Positions 45,717-58,553 of a stretch of 64,000 nt of DNA are shown here, piece after piece. The DNA is from Linnemannia schmuckeri (lineage: Eukaryota > Mortierellomycota > Mortierellomycetes > Mortierellales > Mortierellaceae). The translations under genes were made by a program, and so were the position numbers. The stretch is taken from positions 930,001-994,000 of the forward strand of contig JANATG010000015.1 in assembly GCA_029449235.1 (NCBI GenBank), read 5' to 3'. The notes beneath the pieces were generated by a model. The model was not told the DNA's origin and did not search any database. It saw nothing but the letters and a program-made list of their open reading frames with translations. Positions within the stretch are counted from its first letter, which is position 1. Each line of letters begins with the position of its first letter.

Positions 45717-48700
45717 TATATATATATTTTCAGCTATGCTTTGCTTGCTCGTGTCCTTCCTTTCCCTTTTGCGAGCGAGCAAAAAAGAAACGTGAAAAAG
45801 GGTTGTTGAATAAAAAAAAAGAGAGCGCACAATCGTGTGCACCATCTGAGCAAACTGATTGAGGATGAGATGAGGAAGTGTGTTGTATGTCTCGATGTGT
45901 TTGATATGTGTTGTCCAGTACATATCGCCTTGTAAACTTACCATGGGATGTTCTCCCCTTCCTTCCTTCCTCCTTTTCTCGCATCTCTTCTTTTTTTTCT
46001 CTTCCACGTCCTCTTATTGTCCTTTTTTGTCCCACTCTCGGTCCTTTGTGTTCTGTTTGGCATCACCATCTATTCCCACTGCGGGGTTTCCCCTGCATTT
46101 TCCTTTTTTTCTTTTTTTTTCTTTTGCTTCTTCTCGCCCCTCCTCTTCGTCCTCCTCCTCGTCCTTCTTCTCTTTCCCCTTCCTTTGTCTCCCCCCAACT
46201 TTGGTCGGCAACAACCCTGACTGACTCGATACACCCTGAAATCAAAAATTGGCGTGGTGTTGTGTTGTCGTGCTTTACCCCCTAACACACTTCTTTGCGT
46301 CGATGTCATTTTGGAAACTCTTGATTCCTTCTTGGGGGCAATAACAACCCTGAACCATACATAGTCTACCCATGTCTTCGGAACCTTGGCCTGCAGATCG
46401 AGTCAACACTAACAGCAGCAACAACAAGAACAACGATATTATACCAATCAATACCAGCAGCAGTAGTAATAGTAATATTATTATCGACAACAAAAACATC
46501 AACATCAACAACGACGATACCTACTCTTCTTCCGTCATGAGCCTGAATGGACCCATTCTTCCCGTTACCTCAGCTTCTCTCCTATCCTCTAGCACAACCC
46601 AATTCAGTCAACCACAACATTATCAACAACAACAACAGCAACAACAACAACAAGAACAGTCCTCGACCTCGAGCACGAATACGCATGCACATGCAGGGTT
46701 TCCCGAGGACATGACAGGAGGCGAGTTTGTTGCGACGCTTCATCCTCTTTCTTCTCTCTCTTCTCCTTCCCTCTCTCCCTCGCCTTCTTTGTCTTCTGTT
46801 ATCGCCACTTCGTCAGCATTGACCACCAGCACGACCATGGTCCCAACGCTCGCAGCAGTCACATCCCAAACGGATCCAAGGCGCGATTCAGCCAATGATG
46901 AGCCCTCAGTGATCCGTATTAACAAGGAACGGCAACAAGTAGAAGAATACGGAGCTGGAGCAGGAGGGGTCCAGGATAAAAATACTGCCACATCGACAAC
47001 AACACCATCGACAGCAACAGCATCGACAACAACAGCATCGACAATAACAATGACGACAGCAACAGAGTCAATACAACCTTCGCTCTCGACTGGAACGAGA
47101 TCCGCTGTTCTTTCTATGCAATCACATGGGCCACAGACTGTCGAGAACGATGGCTTGGTAGTTATCGAGGAGTATGCCAGCATCGACGAGGGATCGACTG
47201 GGGACGACCATAAAGACCCCGTGAGAGACAGTACCCAATCGACGATCGGCTCTTCCTTCCACATCACCCAGAGTGCAGCCGACATTGTCGACAAGGAGCG
47301 TCTGGTCTCACAGCTGGAGATTGTGCCATCCAAATTAGATCTGCCAGCTAAGGACATCTCCTCCCGCAAATCGTTTTCCTTGACACCCCTGCAGACCTCG
47401 CCTACCGCTTCCGTCGTCAAGAAATCCATTCCCGCAACCGCAAACCAAGCAGCGACAATAGACTCAGAGAACCCTTACTATTCCACTTCAATTGCTCCCA
47501 TCTCTGCCGCAACCACGCCAAGGTCCACTGTTCCCAATTCTACTTCTGGCTTTAACTTTCACTCTGGTTCTTCCTCTGAACGAGGTTCGTATTTCGGAAT
47601 CGAATCTCCTTATCCATCACCAACTCCAGCATCTTCCCCCATTGACTACTTTGCCGCCTCGTGGATCCTTCCCCCTATCCCCTCCTTTTCAGAAATGGGT
47701 CTCACGTTTGACAAGAGTCGATCCAACAGCACCAACAGTAACACCAAGCGCGAAGCATCCGATAACGCCCTAGATCGTCGTGGGAACGAGAGCACATCAA
47801 TATTGTATCAACAAAACCACATCTCTCACGCCACACACAAACCACATCGCTCAGGGACGGACCGACGGAGCGCCGGTACGAACACAAGCGAACATCAGCA
47901 GCAACAACAACAGGAAATTGTTCCCGATTACGATCCCTCTGTCTTTGACCAGATTATATCGGATGAGAACGAGGCATACATCGTCTGGAGTACGACACCC
48001 GAGTCTGGGACCGGCGGTGCAGCGGTCTCGGCTTCCATAATCGACACCAGTCCAGCGGTAACTCTTTCGAGGAACAACAGATCAGGGGCCATCCTCTCAC
48101 CCTCTGCAAGCCAGCAGTCTGCGCAGAGTATACCGACTCCCGACCCTTCTCCTTCATCCGCGTCTTCAACGGCCAAGCGATGGTCTGCAGGAGAGAGTAG
48201 CAAAACCAAAAATCAGGGGAGAGACTCGTTTGACAACGACAGAGTGCGTGCCCAGACACCCACGGCCACAACGCCAAGTCATGAGACCTTCATGGCCCAG
48301 TGCACTGCTCACGGTGGTGGATCCAATGCTGCCTTCTCGAGCTCAAGTCAACCATCTTCACCCGGTCCCACGAAGCCCGCTGAGAGGATCAGCGGACCCA
48401 TCTCGATGGCCAAGCCCGCCTTTTCCGGTTCCTCAGCCTCGTCCAAGGCGAACGCTAAAGGCACGGCAGTCTCAGGACCTGCAACAAACAAGTCGACTGC
48501 CAGCCAGGTGAGCCGTGTGATCATGGCAGCAACTATCGAAAAGCTGGTTGAGAAACTAACAAGCGATATCGGTAAGTAATCTCAGAGAGAAAACTGAGTT
48601 CACAGGGAGTGTGTAACAGCAACCCATGGTGTTTGTTATTATTGGAAAGCATGGGCGACGGGGAAAGGAAAAGGGGATGGAGAGACATGAGGCAGGATGT

Positions 48701-51700
48701 CACGTCTAATTTAAAAGAACTGAACACAGTGCCCTGACTTTTTTTTTGTCCTCATTTTTTTTTCGTGCTTCATTGTTATGCATGAACCATGGCCCATATA
48801 TCTTTTAGATTATACCTTTCTTACGGACTTCTTCCTCATCTATCGCCTGTTTATCTCTCCACCTGCCTTGCTTCGGCTCCTGATGGCCCGCTTTCACTGG
48901 GCTCTGACCGAAGATACGCCTCAGAGACAGATTGTTCGAGTCCGGACCTTTGTTGTGCTTCGACATTGGCTATTGAATTACTTTGAGTACGACTTTATGG
49001 GGTTCAGACTCCTGCGGCGCACATTGATCCAGAATCTAAAGCTGTTGATTACCCATCCAATCATCTGCTCAAGTGTTCGAGACCAGCGAATAGTCCATGA
49101 ACTGAGACGGCTCTTCCAGCTCAAGCGAAAGCAGTATAGCCGCACCGCTGCCCAGCGTTCCCTCGAGGGATCAGCTGCTAGAAGGGAACATTCGATCCGC
49201 TCCGTGCAACATGGTACGCATATAATCTCCAACTGCATTCATTTGTTACTATATACTTGCTTGTGGATCATAAACATAGATAAATCAATCTAATCATGTC
49301 TCTCTTTTTTTTGTTACTTATTGACATAGACAATGTCGAGCAAAACGGATCTGAACGGTCGATGTTTGAGGAGCAACTATCTGGAGGAGAGTCAAGTGAC
49401 CAAGACTCTGAACTCTACTCGACTGATAGCCAGAGCGAAGACGATATTCAGAATGACAACAACGACGATGACATGGAGGATGAAGAGGATGAAGAAGAGG
49501 ATGATGATGAGGACGACGAGGACGTGTACGAGGAGGTGTCTAGTTACGTCATCGACGAAGGATATAGTCAACGCGACCTGGCTACGTCCGACAACGACAA
49601 GGACGGCTCCGACCTTGAAGCACCGGAAAGACCTAATGTAGATAGACGCAGAACATCCGTCGCAGCTTCCATCACCAAGGCTCGTCTTCCTTCACCAACA
49701 TTCTCTGCTGGATCCAGGCAATCGAACGATGTCTCTTTGGAACCATTATCGTCAAGTCACTATCACCATTATCACCATCATGTTAGTGCCAGTGCCGACA
49801 CTGCGGATGGTACTAGAAAGATACATGCTCGCCCGCGGACTTCAGAGTTCTCAGAGAATTCGCCCCACCACCACCATCACCGGAGCCACACCGTCCCTCA
49901 TTTTCACGAGACTCGGTCTACGCCTCGCCCTCGACCGCTGTCTTATGTTTCGCCATCCATTGATACATCCAGCTCAAATGCGTTCTCACCCCCAGAATCA
50001 CCGTTGCCGCTGGACGTCTACTCGTCTACCCGCCTTCCCTATTCTTTAGGACCATCATCAAACGACAAGAAGAAGACATGGTCTCAGTACATGGCTGCCA
50101 CTGTTGGACAACTGTCAAAGGTCAAGCGCGTCTTCAAACCCAAGTCATCACAGTCGATCCAAGATCTTCGAAGCGGCGGATTATCAGCAATGCCTTCAAC
50201 TCAGCCTTTCATTCCACGCGGTGAGGGAGCGGTAGATCGAGAGTTTACCAAGTTTGCGTCCATGAGGTCAGCAGCAGGGCCTTCTCGGTATTGGAGCGAG
50301 GGTCGCATTCAGAGCGATCATAGGGTGTCTCAATCTGCGAACATGCTGAATGCCATGGCCACCACCAACAGTGTCATCTCATCCGGGGAGTATTATTACG
50401 GAGCAAGAGAGTATCACGATGGGTATGAGCACGAAAGCACAGATAGAAACGGCCAATGGTCGAGCGATGAGGACGAGGATTTGCGGTCAGAGTCAACGAG
50501 AAAGAGTATGGGTGACCGCGCCAATTCACGCGCCATGAACCATCACACGGACCATAGCTCGACCTATAGACAGTCTTCGATGACGGCTCAGGGTCGGAAT
50601 CATGAAGGATCACGGGTCGCAGGAGCAGCAACACCTACTGAAGGTGCTATGGAGTACGGAGACAGCACAATAGGTGAGGGCGAGCAGCGATTGTTGAGAA
50701 CAGCCTCTCTTCGAGGATTGGATCCCCTGTCGGACGATCAAGATTTGATTTTGGAGCAACGGTCGCTTGGCTATGGCCCCATTCCTGTAGAGTGGAACCA
50801 ACTGCCTTCGTCATTCATGTCCCCATCCAACAACTCGCGGGCTCTTCGTCGCACGACACCCAAACGAGACAATCGTGCATCTTGGATGACATTCTCGTCG
50901 ACAAGTTCATCCGTCTTTGGGGCTGTTCTGAGTCAGAATCACATGCCGCCCAGCCAAGCCATTCGAAGAGGAAGTGAGCAGCTGAATGTTGAGCGGTTTG
51001 TGGAACGGACATTTGGATCGATCGCACCCGCAGCTGTCCCAGCAGGAGAGCAACGACCTGCTTACAGGAGTATGACGCGTCATAAGAGCACCGAGGCTCT
51101 CAAGACGATGACGAATGAGGACTCCAGTACAACGGCAGCGGCAACAATGGCACCACTGAGCAATGGAGATTCGAATGGTAAGAACACTGTCCAGTCGGTC
51201 AGTCCCGGGATGAATGCCGGTCGTAGGAGCCACACTGTTGCTCAGCATCCTCATCGCCAGACAGTCCCCATTATGCACCACCATTACCATCATCATCACT
51301 ATCTCCAGCATCGCCAAAGCCTTCAGGACTACCCACCCCAACGACGCCACTCTACTGACGTTCAGACTCTCCAAGGATGGTCCGCCAGCATGACGACCTC
51401 AAGTAGGGACAAGAGAAGCTCGGCAGATCTCAGCAAGGCCACCTCTCACAACACGATCTCGCTCCTCGAAGGCGCCGCTTATGCTGCTGCACTTCAGGAG
51501 ACTCAACGGCAGCTGAAGTTAATGGCCAGTCAGGAGGGTGGCCACAGGGCTGCCCCCTCTCCTCCACCTGTCACGATACCGCCACACTCGCAGACATTCC
51601 GAGGGTACAGCAACGGTCTTCACAGCCCAGACTTTTCTGTCAAGAGCAGCCACAGAATATCGGGAGGAGGATCTGTGGAAGGTCGTCCGTACTCGAACCC

Positions 51701-54157
51701 GAACTGGCGCCACCTCTCCGATCCCGATGTCAGTCCATTGGTCGTCAACAACAATAAGTCGCCTCCAAAGTCAAACCCGACCTCAACGGAAACAGCGGCG
51801 CAGCAGCGAGGCGTCAACCGGATCAACAATTCATGGTACAGCAGCAACCCTTCTTCATCTTCTCAAGGAGTACAACAATATCAGACCCGTTCACAATACG
51901 AGAACAGCTATAGCCAACAGCGGAGTCCGATGACCCCGCGGTTCCAAAGCATCATGTCATCAGCGTCGACCGTTCGGGAATATCCCTCTCGTGCGCCAGC
52001 GTCGGTTGTGCTTCGGTATCGGTCCGAGACGATTGCTCAGCAGATGTGTCTGATCGAGCGGGAGCAGTTGAGCGAGATCCAATGGTTTGAGTTGGTCAAT
52101 GCTGGGTGGAAAAAGAAGTCGCCCGAGGGCTCTTCTTCTAGCACTGGTACCACGGCCCCTGCGCCTTCGCTGAGTGAGGATCAGAATGATGACAATGAGG
52201 CAGTGGATGGAAGAAATATTGAGGGTTCGGAGATGGGTCGTAAGAATACTTTGACGGTTTCCGGAAGAACGAGTAGGTCTTTGCATGAGCGGCGGCACCA
52301 ATCTTCCGAGAGTCCAAGCGTCGTCCGTCTTGTCGATCGATTCAACCTTGTAAGCTCCCCTCTTTTTCATCATTTGCTGACGTTCTTCTTGTGGGGTAGA
52401 GCCTTGTTGTTCTTTGTCACTGACACACTTAACTTGATATTGTAGACGTGCAATTGGGTGACATCTGAGATTCTCAAGGCGACCGATATGGAGACAAGAG
52501 TCAAGGTCATCGAAAAGTTCATCCGCATTGCTCACGTAAGTTGTTTTCTTCGAAAACCTCTGTATAATTTTAATCAGCAACCCTTTATAAGTCCTGAACG
52601 TTCCAGCTAATGCACGGCCTTTTTTTTTATGAATATGTTTTTATAGACATGCTACAGCTACCACAACTTTAGCTCATTAACACAAATAATGCTCGGCCTC
52701 CAGGCACACGAGGTCTCAAGACTCTCTCGAACATGGGCTCGCGTCCGCTCACAGGAGACCAAAATGATGGAAGACCTTGTCGAGTTCACCTCGCCTTTCC
52801 ACAACTGGAAACATCTTCGTAATGCCATGAAGACGATGGCCGAAGAGTGGGGTGGTGCAGCAACCGGACAAGATCCTGTACCTGTCTCTGTAGCTGTGGA
52901 AGTGTCTTCGTCGTCGTCAACATCTGGATCGAAGCGACAGCACAAAGATGGAAGTAGTGGAGGTGGGTTGTTCAGCAAGATTGCGTTGAGTAGCAAGGAT
53001 AAGCAAAAGGACCAACATTATCGGATGCAGCACTTGAAGCCTCAACAGCACCAGCAGCACCAGCAGCAACAACAGCAGCAGCAGTACACGGCGGCACAGC
53101 ATCATGGCGTCAAATCGTCGACAATGACGGGTCATTCTTCGTCGCATACAAAGTCGTTCTCGGGACCGGTCTTCCCTTCCTTGGTGTCGACTTTAAGCAG
53201 CAGGGACAAGGATAAGGATAAGGATGCGAGTAAAGGCAGTTCGCTCTCTCAGCAGCCCATGGGAGGGTGTATCCCCTTCCTTGGTAAGTTTTCGCCTTTC
53301 TACTTCTATCATTGTGTTATCTTTCTATCAACTTTTCTTTTTATTTATTTTTTCTGACATGCATTATTTGTCATCGTTACATGCTGATCGTAGGTGTGTA
53401 CTTGTCTGATCTGCTGTTCAACACCGAGCTGCCATCCTATGTCGAGCCCAAGGTCCCAGCAATCATCGACGTGCACCCTTCACCTCTTCAGACAACCGAG
53501 TGCCTATCCAGCACTACAACTTCCAATTCTCTGAACCGCCTGTCGACCTGCGATGTCAGTTCTTTGTCCCACTCTTCCACATCCTCACCCTTGGCGCCTT
53601 CTACTTCCGCGGCGGCTTCCAACAATCATGCCCGAGGCGATCCTTGCCTCGACCCTGCTACTGCTACTATTGATGCTCTTGTTCCAGCAACGGTCATTAT
53701 TGATGACTTCCCATCCCCATCCTCCTCTCTTCCAGCATCGTCTCCTTCCTTGTCGTTGACACTCTCCATGTCTACGTCCTCAACTTCCACTTCCTCAGCC
53801 TCTCCAGCCCAAGCACTACCCTTGCCTCTACCCCCGTCCTTCTCTGAGCAACAGCAAAATCAACAGCAGGCCCAATGGATGATCAACATGCACAAGCACC
53901 GCACAATTGCAACCATCATCCGCAGGATCCTGACCTTCCAAAAGATGGCGGGAAGATACCCCTTCCTCCACGACACCGAAGTCTATGAAGCCTTGATAAA
54001 TGCCATCGAGTCCCCCTCGGAACAGCTTTCGGATTCGGAGAGGGAAAGGTTGAGTGATCTGTGTGAGGAGCGGTTTAGCATGGTGGGACCATTGGGGCCC
54101 TTGTCGCCGTCCGAGAGTTTGAATTCTGGACTTACGTCTCCCGCGTTCTCTCGTTAA
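45565..54157 (+). CDS. Large RasGEF with REM and interrupted CDC25 domain
   Basis: Seven exons, 45565-45656, 46365-48571, 48809-49213, 49330-52349, 52446-52535, 52647-53283 and 53394-54157, give 2404 residues. The first exon (MHLAAASMPSMSMDAIGLE) was added because its phase fits exactly; otherwise the ATG at 46372 starts the protein. A disordered Ser/Thr-rich N terminus leads to the REM domain at about 767-890 (DYTFLTDFFLIYRLFISP). About 900 disordered residues follow, with acidic and His-rich runs. The CDC25 domain starts near 1800 (ETIAQQMCLIEREQLSEIQW) and ends near 2355, interrupted by low-complexity inserts at about 1830-1895, 2001-2145 and 2166-2310. It should load GTP on a Ras or Rap-type GTPase. 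The layout recalls Lte1, but orthology is unproved. Confidence 0.88.
45681..45727 (+). repeat. T33 plus TA repeat in RasGEF intron 1
   Basis: A T run of about 33 nt followed by a short (TA)n, just after the first-exon donor. Confidence 0.85.
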
Positions 54158-54770
54158 GTTTACACTATGCTCGTGTTTTGTTGTCTCTCTATCCTGCTCC
54201 AATCCACATATATATAAAAAAAAAAAGATGCCCCCATTTTCTTGTTTTTGATAAATCTCCTACAAAAAAGCCCTTTACAATAAAAAAAGTTAATACCAGA
54301 TTCAAAGTACAGTACTACTCGCTTTTATGACGAAGGAGAGACGCGCTCTCACATAATTTGTCTCGCTTCCTTTTTGCCTTTTGAGGGTGGGAACTGGGAG
54401 GGCTATCAATTAAGTTATTATTTTATTTTGGTTATGTACAGATAGTAAAGGCACGTTGTGAGGTGTTGGGTGGGTGTAGTGTGAGAGTAATAAGAAAGGC
54501 GAAAGGCGAAAAAAGGGCGAAAAGGTGATAAATAACGGGAAAGAGAGATGATGATGTGTGGGATGTATGTTGGAGGGGTATCAAATGAGAAAAATAAAGA
54601 TGAAAAGATTCCTTGTCTCTTTTCATATATCTTCCCATCCTCCAGTAGTCGTATCAATTGCGTCGCAGGGTTGTAATAGAATCCCGCTCCATGGTTCCAA
54701 CAAAGTATTCCTGGCTTGTGGTGACCGTGACGGTGGCGGTGATGGTATGGCTTTTTTTCTTCTGCTTCTA
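54158..54770. other. Convergent 3' intergenic region
   Basis: 613 bp between the RasGEF stop and the G-gamma stop. A-rich runs near 54210-54290 probably belong to the RasGEF 3' UTR. No further gene was seen. Confidence 0.6.
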
Positions 54771-56170
54771 TTACATGACGCTGCATCCGCAACCCTTAGG
54801 TTGAACCAGGAATGGGTCGTCCTGCTTTTCCAGCTCTCCCCAGACCGGTGTGATGAAGACGTCCTTGTTGCTCATGCAATATTGGATAAGTCTAAAAGGA
54901 TATGTTTGAACATAAGCATGTTACAGGTTAGCATCAACGCTTGTTTTAATATTCATGGAACGTTGTCCTCAAAAGGAGAAGGAGAAGAAGGAGAAGCCAA
55001 CGGGGAACAAGGGGGCCAAAAATAGGGGGTCAGGGCCAGGGCAAAAACAGTAATGCATATGCATGAAAGGAAGAGGCGAGACAAAGGATGGCAATCGAAG
55101 GGGTCCGTGGATATATGAGCGCGAGAGGGAAAAGAAAAGAAAAGCAAGATGGAAAGAGTCGACATGAAACAATTCTAGGGGGGAAGCGGGGTTAATGCAA
55201 TGCAAGCACCCCTACACCCTAAACACAAACACACAAACAAGCCGTTGTTAAGTAGCTTTTTCCCGTTTGTCCAGATCCCATGAGACATGCTATCCATGTT
55301 CTCAGCTGCTTTTCATTTGCACTCTCCTTGTTCTCGGTTATTTTTTTTTCTGTTGCTTGACTTTTTGCTTTCCAGAAGGTGCGTGTTGTGCTTGTTTCTG
55401 TGGTTCTTTTGTAAATAATGAATATAGCTACATGCTCACACTTTTAGGTAGACAAGCGATAAGGCAGGACGAGGGCCAAAACCACCTAATTTCAACCTGG
55501 TTCACACACTCTCCCTTGCATCTTTTTCGTACCACCGCGAGTAATCTGGTAGAAATGGGGGTCCCAAGTGTTACAACCTTCTTTCTGTATGTATGTATAT
55601 TTGTGTGAACTGCTCAAACAGCTTTTTTGCCAGTTGCATTACACCCCTCAAACCCCCTATTCTCACCTTTTTTCTTCTCACCTCGTTGTTCCACCCCTTC
55701 CTCTTTTGAGTGTAATGTTCAAGGATCCTCCCCGATCGTGTAATGGTTGGTTGGTTGGTCATGCCGGTCATGCATTCGACTTTGATATAAAAAGCAAGCC
55801 ATTTTGGAAAAGAGGCGAAAGAAAGGGGACTGTGTGCGTCCTTGCTTTGCTTGTTTGTTGACGTCGAGAGGAAAAATAATGCAAAACAGTCTGGGCATTG
55901 ACTCTTTTGTGTTCTTTTTCATCCAGAGTATGAGAGGTGCGTAATATATGAACTAATGTCCAATGGCCACTGATGGTATAGGGGCTGAAGGGGATGATAC
56001 GCCGTGGTATTGTGGTTTATGTTTGGCGGATTAGTGTGAAAAAGAAAGGGAGAAGTCAAACAAACTTACGCAGAGCTGGCCTGTGATACCGAGATGCGCT
56101 CCCGCTCAAATTGTTCACGAAGACGCCTGTTGTGTTCGAGCTGGCGTTGGAGGCGCACTTCTGTTGACAT
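54771..56170 (-). CDS. Heterotrimeric G-protein gamma subunit
   Basis: Two short exons on the minus strand, 56170-56070 and 54891-54771, separated by a 1178-bp intron, give 73 residues. Exon 1 (LQRQLEHNRRLREQFERERI then SVSQASSA) is the coiled-coil helix that pairs with G-beta. Exon 2 (LIQYCMSNKDVFITPVWGEL, then EKQDDPFLVQPKGCGCSVM) matches the conserved fungal G-gamma ending with its PVWG and DPF motifs. The final CSVM is a CaaX box for farnesylation, and the Cys two residues before it could be palmitoylated. The protein anchors G-beta-gamma at the plasma membrane. The join is in phase and gives the usual size. No single open frame reveals this gene. It follows a long leader (purine-rich on the plus strand). 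Confidence 0.93.
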
Positions 56171-58553
56171 GGTAGGTATATGTGTTGCCGTTGTGGGAGG
56201 TGTGGTTGTTGGTGGTGTAGTAACTGTTACTGTTGCTGCCTTGATATTGAGTCGGGGACGCTCGTTCGGTCGGGAGGGAGTGGGAAGACAAAAAAGAAGG
56301 GGAAGTAGTTGAACGAGAGATTAAAATGAAAGGGGGAAGAGGACAGTAGTGGTGCTGCTGAAGAGTAGGGTAAGCGGTCGGGAAACAAAATAAAAAGTAC
56401 AGGAAACAGGCTCTAATTAGTAGAGATAATAATGCCAACAGCTGCAAGTGATGGTGTAGGAGGAAGAGGAAGAAGAGGAGAAGGAGAGGGATGAACGAAG
56501 AGGAGACGGGAAGAGAAGTAGAAAAGAAAGAGAGAGAAAAATAGAAAGAGAAAGAGACGGGTTAGTTAATGGCATGCGACAGGGCGAAGGAGAGAGACAC
56601 GGGTTATGTGTTGTATAACTGGAGGGAGCGAAACAAAGTGGGTATGTCAATATGGTCGATTTGTAAAGAAAGGTATTAGTGATAGTAGGACAGTCGTACG
56701 CGGGTGGACAAGCGAGGTGATGTTGTTTGTTATTTGTTGGTGATGAGACAAACAAGCAGAAAGCAGAAAGCAGAAAAGGAAGGATGAACGAGATTCACCC
56801 TTTGATGAAAAGGAGAGAAGGAGAGAAGGAGAGAAGGAAAGGATGAGCAAGGAAGAAGAGAGAGTCGACCGTTGTTCTTTATTCAGGGGGGTGTAAGGAG
56901 TGAAGACGGAAGGATGTGTGATAAGGAGAGAGGAAGGGAGACAGGGAGATGTGAAGGGAAGGAGGAGGAGTAAAGTCGAAAGACAGGGTTGAGGACAAGG
57001 AGAAGGAGGTAGAAAGGGGATATGTGCGTGTACAAGGAGGAAGGATGGATGCACGCGTGTGAGAATGATTGCGTATGAGAGTGTAAGTGCGAGGATGTGA
57101 ATGAGTGGATGAGTTGCTGTGAAGAGTGAGTAGTACCTTTGCGAAGAAGGGAGAGAGTATATGAGAGTGTGGGGAGGGGGATGAGAGGGAGGATGATCGT
57201 GAAGGGGAAAAAGAAAGGAAAAAAAAAAGAGAGAGAGAGAGAAGGTTAAAGGGTCAAGAAAGAGGGGGAGAAGAGAAAGGAAAGTGCAAGAGGACAAAGG
57301 AAAACAAAACGGCTGAGAGAGGGCACAATAGTAAGTGATGACAAGTGATGAAAAAGGCGAGAGGGAGAGAGGGGGAGAGGGAGAGTGATGGTGGGAAAGG
57401 GAACACAAGCCCCCCCTTCATTTCATTTCTGATCATTGATATCTGTGTTCACAGTAGCAGTAACAGACAAGATTAACAAGCCATCGCACAGAGTGACCCT
57501 CTTCTTCCTCTGCCTGACTGACTGACTAACTGATTGATAGATAGACTGGCATGCATTTATTTTCAGCCAGAGAGGAGATTCAACTCCTTATGCATTCCTG
57601 TGGGTGAGTGGGTTGGTGCTCCCTATTTTTCGATTGAATTTGGGACTCAAAATGGCCGCCCGACTGACCGACTGACCAACTAAGTAACTGGCTCCTAACT
57701 CTCTGCACCAGCCCAATCCGGCCCTGGTGTTGAATTACCAGCTGTGTTGCTGTCTGTCCAGTCTGTTGGTGTTGTTTATTTGCTGACTTCATTTTTGTTT
57801 GCTTTTTGTTGATGGACATGCAACGGTACCATGCTTAAGCTTACCTTTACAATCCTGCTGTGGTTTCTTTCTTTTGGCTCGTATGCCTCACCTCTGCATT
57901 CCATCCATCCACATACAACTGCTTTCCAACTCTACGTGCCTTCTTCCATATTTGCAAGAAAAAAAGATACTGCGGTGCAAAAAAAGTCTACTACTTCACT
58001 TACACCAAGTGACTGACATGTGGGCCTCTTCTCTACTCTCTATTGCATTCCTCTTCTATTCCTTCGTCTGCTTTTTTTTTTTTTTTTGCTTTTTTCAAAA
58101 GGCTCACAGCTGGCTCTATCGACTCAACCTTCCTCAATCAACAGTCAATAATCAATCGCCTGCTTGTTTACATGAAAGTTGTTTGTCCACAGTGGTCGTG
58201 TGTCTTTGTTGTGTGCCCGTGGTCAAAGTACTTGTCGACGTTTGTTTCTTGTTTTCGACAGCCGATGAATTCTGGACGTCCAGACAGATACGAAGTAATA
58301 CTTACTATTGTTTTTTTTTTTCACGGTTCATCCTTCCGAGGATTCTACGAACGCACATTCTTTTCCCTCTCGTTCAAAGCACAAAGGTAGAAGTAGGCTG
58401 TCGTTTTTTTTTTTGTGAGGATTCTACTTTTTTTGTATTTCTTGCTATGCTACAATGTTGTATGGAAATAAAATACTACGTGAGTGGGGGATAAGGGCGG
58501 AGGAAAGGAAGAAGGGGTTTGTCATGAAAAAGAAGAAAAAAATTACAACTCCT
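56171..58553. other. Leader and promoter of G-gamma, then spacer
   Basis: From 56280 to about 57410 the plus strand is purine-rich (CT-rich on the minus strand), the long leader of the G-gamma gene. From 57420 to 58553 there is ordinary AT-rich spacer with a T run near 58073-58087. Apparent ORFs here are low-complexity artefacts. Confidence 0.5.

Noticed and set aside
48940..48955. GTTCGAGTCC resembling a B box
   Set aside because: Within a conserved RasGEF REM exon with no A box or tRNA fold.
6300..54157. A co-regulated metabolic or defence gene cluster
   Set aside because: Genes are functionally mixed housekeeping and signalling genes on both strands, with no core biosynthetic enzyme, transporter or defence module.
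57799..58494. 231-codon plus-strand ORF
   Set aside because: Phe/Leu/Ser-rich, contains T-run translation, no family resemblance, weak leader.
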